Shown piece by piece: positions 1 to 6,203 of a stretch of 12,046 nucleotides of DNA (positions are counted from its first letter, which is position 1; every line of letters begins with the position of its first letter). The stretch is from the NCBI GenBank assembly GCA_021159105.1, contig JAGGSM010000184.1:1-12046 (forward strand), given 5' to 3'. The translations under genes and the position numbers were made by a program. The DNA comes from Candidatus Bipolaricaulota bacterium (lineage in GTDB: Bacteria; Bipolaricaulota; Bipolaricaulia; UBA7950; UBA9294). The notes under the pieces were generated by a model. It was not told the DNA's origin. It was given only the letters and a program-made list of their open reading frames with translations, and searched no databases.

Positions 1-2
1 CG

Positions 3-68
3 GTCGGCAGGACAATCGAACGCATCGACTCCGATGGCCTCCTCGAATGGGTGGGGCGCCTGTCTTAG
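3..68 (+). CDS. C-terminal tail of an unidentified protein (partial)
   Basis: An open frame enters from the window edge and ends at TAG (66-68). It gives about 21 residues ending DGLLEWVGRLS. The composition looks like a genuine protein C-terminus (charged, then an amphipathic end), but it is too short to assign a family. It would converge on the minus-strand run that ends with the tRNA. It could also be a chance open frame. No function is proposed. Confidence 0.35.
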   Translation, partial: VGRTIERIDSDGLLEWVGRLS

Positions 69-124
69 GCGGCTCTCCATTCATGAACCTCGGGTCTGTT
101 TCGTCAATCAAGGCGAAAGCGAGA

Positions 125-141
125 CAGGAAAAGGTTTCCTG
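125..141 (-). terminator. Short perfect hairpin downstream of tRNA-Ala, possible weak terminator
   Basis: CAGGAAA and TTTCCTG form a perfect 7-bp stem around a 3-nt loop. On the minus strand the hairpin starts 7 nt after the encoded CCA of the tRNA. What follows (TCTCGCTTTC) is only mildly T-rich, so this is not a textbook intrinsic terminator. It could mark the 3' end of the long minus-strand transcript or be a processing signal. Confidence 0.3.
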
Positions 142-148
142 CTAGATC

Positions 149-224
<76 letters not shown>

Positions 225-262
225 AGTGTGTGCGTATTTGTTACCCGATTAGCGCGCCTTTT

Positions 263-820
263 TCAAGGCATCTCGGCAAGGTAGTTGGCGATCATGTGCT
301 CCAGGATCATGTGCGCGTCCTCGATTCGCCCGTAGTGCCCCTCGGGGAACAACAACACATGGTCGGCAAGTTTCACTGCCTTTCCACCATCGAAGCCTAG
401 CAGTGCGATCGTCTCAAGGCCAGCATCCTTTGCCCAACCCATCGCACGTACGATGTTCGGTGAGTTTCCGCTACCTGTAATCGAGATCAGTACATCTCCT
501 TCGCGTGCCAGTGCCTCCAGCTGCCGCACGAACACAGCGGTGTAGTCCTCATCGTTTCCCCATGCAGTGATGAGCGGGACGTTGTCGGTGAGGGCGATCG
601 CACGGAACGCTGGACTCTTTCCTTGGGATGCAAGTTTCTGTAGGTCGTTTGTCATGTGTGAGGCGGTGGCGGCGCTCCCCCCGTTTCCGATGATGAAGAT
701 TGATCGCTGGTCCACTCGTGCGCGCTCCAGCGCATCCACCACTTCTCCAATCATTGCTGGATCGATCGCACGCAAACCTCGTTCCAGTTTATCGATGTAC
801 TCGTTAACGTAGTCTTTCAC
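263..820 (-). CDS. gmhA: Phosphoheptose isomerase, SIS domain (sedoheptulose 7-phosphate isomerase)
   Basis: Cytosolic SIS-domain isomerase of 185 residues, the usual GmhA length, expected to convert sedoheptulose 7-phosphate to D-glycero-D-manno-heptose 7-phosphate. Phosphosugar-binding motifs are visible: GNGGSA (residues 45-50) and ITGSGNS (114-120). The C-terminal helix GRIEDAHMILEH resembles the GmhA helix with the catalytic His (here His170). The segment SHMTNDL (54-60) aligns with the part of E. coli GmhA that holds the catalytic base Glu65, and here that residue is Asp59. The start is GTG (818-820), directly after the hddA TAA, with GGAGG 5 nt upstream, so translation is probably coupled. 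The neighbours hddA, hddC and gmhB support the assignment. A related SIS phosphosugar isomerase remains possible. Confidence 0.85.
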   Translation of the reverse strand: MKDYVNEYIDKLERGLRAIDPAMIGEVVDALERARVDQRSIFIIGNGGSAATASHMTNDLQKLASQGKSPAFRAIALTDNVPLITAWGNDEDYTAVFVRQLEALAREGDVLISITGSGNSPNIVRAMGWAKDAGLETIALLGFDGGKAVKLADHVLLFPEGHYGRIEDAHMILEHMIANYLAEMP

Positions 821-1804
821 TTATTCCTCCACGTAGATGATGCGACTCCCTTGCCCTTCAAATGAAAACGGGATCCTGCGCAGGCCGAGCGCCTCCATCC
901 TCATTATCAACCGCCCCTGTTCCTCCGGATCGCAGTAGAGGAGGAGGAAGCCTCCCCCTCCGGCACCGAGGATCTTTCCTCCCTGCGCGCCCGCTTCGAG
1001 CGCCGATTTGTACCACTCGTCGATCCGCGGGTCGGTGATCCCACTCGCGATCTGGCGCTTGATCATCCAGCTTCGGTGCAACAGCTTTCCGACTGCCTCT
1101 GGACGATTCTCACTCAGCGCTTCGTGAAGCTCCTCAGCCAGCCGGACCAACAGCCCAAGCTCTCGGTTTGCCTTTCCCTGCCTTGTTTTAGTCACCTGCT
1201 CGTTTAGGATGTCCGAGCTTCGTCGCTGCATGTGCGTATAGAACAGGAGCAGAGACTCGGACAGCCGACGCCGCGTAGATGGTTCGCAGATGATCGGCTC
1301 GACAAGGACGGAGTCGTCGCGATTGAAGTGGATGTAATTGAGGCCGCCATAGGCAGCGGCGTACTGATCCTGTTTTCCGATCGGCTGACCCAGGGTATCG
1401 ATCTCGATTTCGCACGCCTCGCGCGCCAGGCGCTCCGCCCCGCTGAACCGGTCGGCGTAGGCATGCAGGGCGTGCAGCAAGCCCACGGTAAGGGTCGATG
1501 AGGAGCCGAGGCCCGTTCCGGCGGGGATGTCAGCGATCGTTGTGATCTCCACACCGCGATCGATCCCTGTCTTGCGCAGGGCAGCACGCACGATCTCGTG
1601 CTTGAGATCGTCGACACGGTCCACGATCTCGGTTTCGGAATAGGAGACGCGGATCGAGTCGTCGAATCGTCGGTTCACGGCAACGTACATGTACTTGTCT
1701 ATCGTCGTCGATACAACGGCTGCCTCGTGCTCGCGATAGTAGGAGGGAAGATCCGATCCGCCGCCGGCGAAGCTGACGCGAAACGGTGTGCGGGTAATGA
1801 TCAT
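821..1804 (-). CDS. hddA: D-glycero-alpha-D-manno-heptose 7-phosphate kinase (GHMP kinase)
   Basis: GHMP-superfamily kinase of 327 residues, expected to phosphorylate heptose 7-phosphate at C1 and give the alpha-1,7-bisphosphate. The N-terminus RTPFRVSFAGGGSDLPSYY (5-23) is the sugar-binding signature of the HddA type. The ATP loop is PAGTGLGSSS (94-103). IGKQDQYAAAYGG (142-154) and GGKILGAGGGGF (275-286) are the other conserved blocks. The ATG start (1802-1804) overlaps the hddC stop as ATGA and has AAGGAG just upstream. The choice of HddA rather than a fucokinase-like GHMP kinase rests on the adjacent gmhA, gmhB and hddC. Confidence 0.9.
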   Translation of the reverse strand: MIITRTPFRVSFAGGGSDLPSYYREHEAAVVSTTIDKYMYVAVNRRFDDSIRVSYSETEIVDRVDDLKHEIVRAALRKTGIDRGVEITTIADIPAGTGLGSSSTLTVGLLHALHAYADRFSGAERLAREACEIEIDTLGQPIGKQDQYAAAYGGLNYIHFNRDDSVLVEPIICEPSTRRRLSESLLLFYTHMQRRSSDILNEQVTKTRQGKANRELGLLVRLAEELHEALSENRPEAVGKLLHRSWMIKRQIASGITDPRIDEWYKSALEAGAQGGKILGAGGGGFLLLYCDPEEQGRLIMRMEALGLRRIPFSFEGQGSRIIYVEE

Positions 1805-2496
1805 GCGTATCTCCTTTGCGCCTCTTTGTAGCGCTCGTGCGTCCCTATGTCGAGAAGCTCCTCGTCGCTCTCGTAGGCGTAGAGAGCTCTGCCCTCCGCT
1901 AACGCCTGGGGAAAGAGGTCGACGACGAAGTCAGCCGCGCCGCGCTGCGGGAGGAACTCGAGGATCTCCGGCTCCAGCAGGTAGAGAGCGGCGTTTCCCA
2001 GGTTTCCGTGTGAAAAGTCGCCCGGAGCGTGGTGCAGTCCGACTACTCTGTTATCAGTATCTATCTCGACGATGTCGCAGTCGTGCGGCCGGTCGGTACG
2101 CTGCACTACGAGTGTCCCGATTCCTCCATGAGCGCGGTGAAACGCTTCTAGTTTGCCAAGGTCGAACTGGGTGAGGATGTCCCCGTACACGACTACGAAC
2201 GGCTCATCGAGCCGGTCTGAAAACGCGCGTAACGCACCGGCTGTCCCCTGCAATTTCTTCTCGTGGGAGTAGGTGATATGAGCACCGTACTTGTTCCCAT
2301 CACCGAGATGGGCCTCAATTACCTCTCCCAGGTGGTGAAGGTTTATGTACAGGTCGTGAATGTCGTAACGCGCCAGCCATTCGATGGTGTGTTCGATCAA
2401 TGGCTTGTTCCCTATCGGAAGGAGCGGCTTGGGTGTGGTCAGCGTGAGCGGCCGTAGCCGCTCTCCCTCGCCGGCACAGAGTATGACGGCTTTCAT
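1801..2496 (-). CDS. hddC: D-glycero-alpha-D-manno-heptose 1-phosphate guanylyltransferase
   Basis: Sugar-1-phosphate nucleotidyltransferase of 231 residues, expected to join heptose 1-phosphate to GTP and make the GDP-heptose donor. The nucleotide-binding motif is MKAVILCAGEGERLRPLT (1-18), followed by PKPLLPIGNKPLIEH (22-36), GTAGAL (84-89), the metal-binding YGD (104-106), NAALYLLEPEIL (168-179) and DIGTHERY (216-223). The frame is open five codons further to an ATG at 2511, but that ATG sits just before the GGAGG (2503-2507) that serves the ATG at 2496. The later start also gives the canonical N-terminus. The 3' end overlaps hddA by 4 bp. The family is certain. Specificity for heptose and GTP comes from context; a hexose-1-phosphate enzyme is the alternative. 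Confidence 0.88.
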   Translation of the reverse strand: MKAVILCAGEGERLRPLTLTTPKPLLPIGNKPLIEHTIEWLARYDIHDLYINLHHLGEVIEAHLGDGNKYGAHITYSHEKKLQGTAGALRAFSDRLDEPFVVVYGDILTQFDLGKLEAFHRAHGGIGTLVVQRTDRPHDCDIVEIDTDNRVVGLHHAPGDFSHGNLGNAALYLLEPEILEFLPQRGAADFVVDLFPQALAEGRALYAYESDEELLDIGTHERYKEAQRRYA

Positions 2497-2708
2497 GAAA
2501 CGCCTCCACATAGCGGAGAACGTTCTTGCAAGAAACGTTGGAGACGAGCTCCAACGCTACATAAGCTAACAAGTACAACACAGATGCTTCCAAGCGATGC
2601 TCTTCGGGACGGGCCAAATCTCAGCACGTCGGAGACAAGCTCCGACGCTACAATACGCTCGATGTAGCGTCGCACCTTGTGTGCGACGTTGCTCGTTGTT
2701 CTACTCAT
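2493..2708 (-). CDS. 71-codon ORF running through the repeat cluster, coupled to hddC
   Basis: The ORF starts at ATG (2706-2708) with a strong AAGGAG 9 nt upstream. Its stop overlaps the hddC start as ATGA. The product begins MSRTTSNVAHKVRRYIERIV, has a hydrophobic stretch SICVVLVSLCSVGA and matches no family I know. Most of it is translated repeat DNA, and the copies are read in different frames or orientations, so the peptide sequence itself is unlikely to be conserved. It may act as a translated leader that feeds ribosomes to hddC, be the damaged start of a gene interrupted by the repeats, or be chance. The start site and coupling are seen in the sequence; function is unknown. Confidence 0.35.
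   Translation of the reverse strand: MSRTTSNVAHKVRRYIERIVASELVSDVLRFGPSRRASLGSICVVLVSLCSVGARLQRFLQERSPLCGGVS
2503..2507 (-). promoter_or_regulatory. Ribosome binding site that fixes the hddC start
   Basis: GGAGG lies 6 nt before the ATG at 2494-2496. An upstream in-frame ATG (2509-2511) practically abuts this site and has no good site of its own, so the shorter protein is preferred. Confidence 0.75.
2523..2534. repeat. 12-bp perfect palindrome
   Basis: TTCTTGCAAGAA is perfectly self-complementary and abuts the first 27-bp repeat copy, on the hddC side. It could be an operator-like site or part of the repeat island. No protein is suggested. Confidence 0.4.
2535..2561 (+). repeat. Palindromic 27-bp repeat, copy 1
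   Basis: The unit is A, an 8-bp arm CGTTGGAG, loop ACGAG, the matching arm CTCCAACG, then tail CTACA. It differs from copy 2 at three positions: a T:A stem pair replaces a C:G pair (two of them), and the loop changes by one base. It lies between the 71-codon ORF start and the hddC start. It resembles REP-type short interspersed palindromes. Confidence 0.8.
2626..2652 (+). repeat. Palindromic 27-bp repeat, copy 2
   Basis: The same 27-bp unit: arms CGTCGGAG and CTCCGACG (8 bp, perfect), loop ACAAG, tail CTACA. It is in the same orientation as copy 1 and tail-to-tail with copy 3, 10 bp away. Confidence 0.85.
2663..2689 (-). repeat. Palindromic 27-bp repeat, copy 3 (inverted)
   Basis: Read on the minus strand: arms CGTCGCAC and GTGCGACG (8 bp, perfect), loop ACAAG identical to copy 2, tail CTACA. 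Relative to copy 2, both arms change at two positions so that pairing is kept. The outer CGACGCTACA also pairs with the same sequence of copy 2 as a 10-bp inverted repeat (2643-2652 with 2663-2672). Confidence 0.85.
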
Positions 2709-2717
2709 GTACTATAT

Positions 2718-2723
2718 CTCCTT
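2718..2723 (-). promoter_or_regulatory. Strong Shine-Dalgarno site after gmhB
   Basis: AAGGAG followed by ATATAGTAC and then ATG, 9 bp after the gmhB stop. It is among the strongest ribosome sites in the window, yet it leads only into the 71-codon ORF over the repeats rather than a recognisable gene. Confidence 0.6.
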
Positions 2724-2732
2724 CCTGTCCGG

Positions 2733-3302
2733 TCACCGCTGATCCGCCGTTTCCGCGAGGATCGTATCGACGGCTGCTGCTAGATCGGTTACAACCAAAT
2801 CCGGTTTCACTTCGTACAGACCGTCACGTCCGGCGTAGCCTGTTCTAACGAGGATCGTGCGACACCCGGCGCGCGATCCGGCCAGGATATCGCCAGTCGA
2901 GTCGCCCACCAGATACGATAGTGCGGGATCGATCCCGTGTTCATCTCTCGCGCGATCGAGCATACCAGTACCCGGCTTGCGGCAGGGGCAGTCCTTCAAG
3001 TACTCGGTCACCGTTGCCTGCGGGTGGTGCGGGCAGTAGTAGATCGCGTCAATGTGAGCTTCCCCCTTGGCGAGTTCGCTCTCCAGGCGCGCGTGAATCT
3101 CCTCAAGCTCAGCGATCGTGAGGTATCCTTTAGCCACTCCCGCTTGGTTGGTGACGACGATCACCGGTATCTCCGCTTCGTTCAACCGCGCAATCGCCTC
3201 TCCTGCACCATCGATCAGCTCCAGATCTTCAGCGCGGTTCAGGTGATCGATCTGTTTTACGATCACCCCATCACGATCGAGGAACACCCCCCAGTTCAGC
3301 AT
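2733..3302 (-). CDS. gmhB: D-glycero-D-manno-heptose 1,7-bisphosphate 7-phosphatase (HAD-IIIA)
   Basis: HAD-superfamily phosphatase of 189 residues, the normal GmhB length. It is expected to remove the C7 phosphate from heptose 1,7-bisphosphate. Motif I is FLDRDGV, with nucleophile Asp9 and acid/base Asp11. Motif II is VVTNQAG (Thr51). The zinc loop carries CPHH (90-93) and CPCRKP (105-110), which gives Cys90, His92, Cys105, Cys107 and motif III Lys109. Motif IV is GDSTGD (133-138). The start is ATG (3300-3302), 6 nt after the leuS stop. Its Shine-Dalgarno is weak (TAGGT), so expression may depend on leuS translation. Because HddA, not HldE, is next door, the substrate is expected to be the alpha anomer. 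Confidence 0.93.
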   Translation of the reverse strand: MLNWGVFLDRDGVIVKQIDHLNRAEDLELIDGAGEAIARLNEAEIPVIVVTNQAGVAKGYLTIAELEEIHARLESELAKGEAHIDAIYYCPHHPQATVTEYLKDCPCRKPGTGMLDRARDEHGIDPALSYLVGDSTGDILAGSRAGCRTILVRTGYAGRDGLYEVKPDLVVTDLAAAVDTILAETADQR

Positions 3303-3308
3303 ATCGAC

Positions 3309-6203
3309 CTAGCGGACGACGAGGCTCACCATCTTACCGGGGATGGCGATTGCCTTGACCACTTTCTTGCCATCTAGTTTGTGAGAGACAGCCTCGTTTG
3401 CAAGGACGTACTCACTTAGCGCCTGCGCGTCGCTCGCGATCTCCATGGGCACGGTCACCCGCGCGCGGACCTTGCCGTTGATCTGCACGGGTATCTCCAC
3501 CTGCTCCTCGACGATTGCGGTTTCAGAGAACTCCGGCCACGCCTGATCGAGGACAGCATCCTCGTGGCCAATTCGCCGCCACATCTCCTCGCAGACAAAC
3601 GGAGTAAACGGGGAGAGGATGAGAATCAACCCTTCGATTACTGCACGTACGAGTCCGTCGTCGCCTCCATCATCCACGTAGCGGTACGCCTCGTTGACCA
3701 GCTCCATGATCGCCGAGATGGCGGTGTTGAAGTTGAAGCGCCCTTCGATGTCCTCGGTTACCTTCTTCAAAGTGCGTTGGTAGCGGCGCCACAGCGATCT
3801 TCCCGCATCGTCGAGCGCTGTTGGGTCGAACTCTTCCGTCGGTGCGGCGGCGACGCGCTCGGCGTTGGTCACCACCAGCGTCCACACGCGGTTTACAAAG
3901 CGGAATGCTCCGCGCACTCCCTCCTCCGACCACTCGATATCGCGGTCAGGAGGGCCCATGAACAGCGTGTACAGCCGCTCCGTGTCCGCGCCGTACGCAT
4001 CGATGATCTCTGCAGGGGCGACCACGTTCTTCTTCGACTTGCTCATCGAGAAGTTGGAGATCTCAAGCTCGCGTCCGCAGTGTGGACACTTCCCATCCTT
4101 CACCTCGCTTGGGAAGAGCCAGCCGTGCTCGGGGCAGCGGTAGGCCATGTGGCAGACCATGCCCTGCGTGAACAGGCGCTTGAACGGCTCTGAGAAGTTG
4201 ACATAGCCCATGTCCTGTAGCGCCTTGGTGATGAAGCGTGAGTAGAGCAGGTGCAGAATGGCGTGCTCCACTCCGCCTACGTACTGATCCACCGGGAGCC
4301 AGTTGTTCACGTCCTCCACCACGAACGGGACCTCGTCGTTCTTGGCCGATATGTAGCGCAGGTAGTACCAGGACGAGTCGACGAACGTGTCCATCGTGTC
4401 CGTGTCGCGCCTCGCCGGCCCGCCGCAGATGGGGCAGGTCGTCTCGGCATAGCCCGGTATGTCCGCCAGTCCCATCTTGCCGATGAATTCAACATCGGGT
4501 AGCTCGACTGGCAGATCCTTCTCCGGGACGGGGACGATTCCGCACTTCTCGCAGTAGACGATCGGGATCGGCGCGCCCCAGTAGCGCTGGCGGGAGATGA
4601 GCCAATCGTGCAGGCGGAAGTTGATCGCCGCCTTCCCCTTGCCCGTCTTCTCCAGCCAGGAAATGACCTTCTCTGTCGCCTGTTCTCCGGGGGTGCCGCT
4701 GAAATCGCCCGAGTTGATAATCTTACCGTGCTCGGCGTGGAAGAGGACATCTGCGTAGAAGGGAAAGCTCGACATCATTTCCATCACCGTGCGGTACTTG
4801 CGGGACTTATCATCGAGTGCGTGGCAGTGTTCCATGATGGCGCAATCTGCCTCGACCGAGTCGAATTCGATCAGCTCGTCGTGAAAGATGAACAGCCAAC
4901 GGCCGCCTGCCGTTTCCGTCCAGCTACCGAGCTTCAGGTGCTTCTGGACTATTTTCGCGTACTCATCAGCACGATCCGCGTCCATTGTCAGGTAAAGGCC
5001 GTCTTCCTTCTTCTCAAAGTGGAATTTCGCTTCGCGCAGAGCTTCTTCGACAGCATCGTCGGCGCTCCCAGCAGGGATGTAGCTCTTGGTTCGCCCGTCT
5101 GTCCGCGCGATTACCGGGATGATGGGAAGGCCGAACTTTATGGCGAAGGCGAAGTCGCGCTCATCGTGCGCCGGGACCGCCATGATCGCTCCCGTTCCGT
5201 AGGTCATCAGCACGTAGTCGGCGATCCAGACTGGTATTTCTCTTCCGTTCACCGGGTTGATGGCGTAACCGCCGGTGAAGACGCCAGTCTTCTCCCGTTC
5301 GGTCGACGTCCTCTCCACCGCCGTCTGCTTGGCCGCCTGCGCGCGGTAGGCGTCCACATCCGCTCTTTGCTCCGGTGTCGTCAGCCTATCGACGAGCGGG
5401 TGCTCCGGAGCGAGGACCATGAACGTCGCCCCCCACAGGGTGTCGGGCCTCGTCGTGAAGACGACGATCTCTTCACCATCCTGCGTGTGAAAGGTGACCT
5501 CGGCGCCCACGCTCCTGCCGATCCAGTTCTCCTGCATCTTCTTCACGTTCTCCGGCCAGCCATCGAGTGTTTTCAGGTCATCGAGGAGGCGGTCGGCGTA
5601 GTCGGTGATCTTGAAGAACCACTGTTCCAGCGTCTTCTGCTCGGGCGGGGTGCCGCAGCGCTCGCACACGCCACCCACGACCTGCTCGTTAGCAAGGACG
5701 GTGTCGCAGGTGGGGCAGTAGTTTACCGTTGCCTTCTTCTTGTAGGCCAGGCCATGCTCGTACAGTTTTAGGAAGAGCCACTGTGTCCACTTGTAGTAGT
5801 CGGGGAGGCACGTTGTTATCTCGCGATCCCAATCGTACTCGATTCCCCAGGCGCGGAACTGCTCCTTGGCGTTAGCTATGTTGTCAAGCGTCCAATCGCG
5901 CGGATGGATTCCACGTTCGATAGCCGCGTTCTCCGCCGGCAGGCCGAACGCGTCCCAACCCATCGGGTTTAAGATGTTGTACCCGCGCATCAGGTAGAAG
6001 CGGGTGACGACATCGCCGATGATGTAGTTTCTCCCGTGCCCCACATGCAACGACCCCGATGGGTAGGGGAACATGTTCAGGTAGTAGAACTTCTTCTCGA
6101 TATCACTTGTGGGTGCGCGGAAGAATCCGCGCTCACCCCAGAAGTCGCGCCAGCGCTCCTCAATCTCCTTAAAATCGTACCGCTCTGCCCTCTCTTCTAC
6201 CAT
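3309..6203 (-). CDS. leuS: Leucyl-tRNA synthetase with an extra insertion
   Basis: Class I synthetase of 964 residues that charges tRNA-Leu. Visible blocks: HIGH-type HVGH (53-56); zinc pair CPTC/CERC (163-183); CP1 editing domain with TRPDTLWGATF (251-261) and MAVPAHDERDF (341-351), including the conserved Asp347; WLISRQRYWGAPIP (534-547); a second zinc pair CEKC/CPIC (551-593); the variant signature SMSKS (719-723, Ser replacing the usual first Lys); and the C-terminal QINGKVRARV. It is about 100 residues longer than E. coli LeuRS. Most of the excess is residues 370-490, between the editing domain and the catalytic core, plus a Cys-rich loop before the KMSKS motif (684-709). The ATG at 6201-6203 overlaps the mutase gene by 7 bp and has AGGAG upstream. 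Confidence 0.97.
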   Translation of the reverse strand: MVEERAERYDFKEIEERWRDFWGERGFFRAPTSDIEKKFYYLNMFPYPSGSLHVGHGRNYIIGDVVTRFYLMRGYNILNPMGWDAFGLPAENAAIERGIHPRDWTLDNIANAKEQFRAWGIEYDWDREITTCLPDYYKWTQWLFLKLYEHGLAYKKKATVNYCPTCDTVLANEQVVGGVCERCGTPPEQKTLEQWFFKITDYADRLLDDLKTLDGWPENVKKMQENWIGRSVGAEVTFHTQDGEEIVVFTTRPDTLWGATFMVLAPEHPLVDRLTTPEQRADVDAYRAQAAKQTAVERTSTEREKTGVFTGGYAINPVNGREIPVWIADYVLMTYGTGAIMAVPAHDERDFAFAIKFGLPIIPVIARTDGRTKSYIPAGSADDAVEEALREAKFHFEKKEDGLYLTMDADRADEYAKIVQKHLKLGSWTETAGGRWLFIFHDELIEFDSVEADCAIMEHCHALDDKSRKYRTVMEMMSSFPFYADVLFHAEHGKIINSGDFSGTPGEQATEKVISWLEKTGKGKAAINFRLHDWLISRQRYWGAPIPIVYCEKCGIVPVPEKDLPVELPDVEFIGKMGLADIPGYAETTCPICGGPARRDTDTMDTFVDSSWYYLRYISAKNDEVPFVVEDVNNWLPVDQYVGGVEHAILHLLYSRFITKALQDMGYVNFSEPFKRLFTQGMVCHMAYRCPEHGWLFPSEVKDGKCPHCGRELEISNFSMSKSKKNVVAPAEIIDAYGADTERLYTLFMGPPDRDIEWSEEGVRGAFRFVNRVWTLVVTNAERVAAAPTEEFDPTALDDAGRSLWRRYQRTLKKVTEDIEGRFNFNTAISAIMELVNEAYRYVDDGGDDGLVRAVIEGLILILSPFTPFVCEEMWRRIGHEDAVLDQAWPEFSETAIVEEQVEIPVQINGKVRARVTVPMEIASDAQALSEYVLANEAVSHKLDGKKVVKAIAIPGKMVSLVVR

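Noticed and set aside
2497..2511. Longer hddC start (MWRRF extension)
   Set aside because: Its ATG practically abuts the GGAGG that serves the ATG at 2496, and the family N-terminus begins at MKAVILCAGEG.
2535..2689. CRISPR array
   Set aside because: Only three copies, unequal spacing, one inverted, and the repeat itself varies. No cas gene is present.
4608..5771. Long open frame (387 codons) on the plus strand
   Set aside because: It lies wholly antisense to leuS, whose motifs are unmistakable. No ribosome site or recognisable domain; it is a shadow of GC-rich coding DNA.
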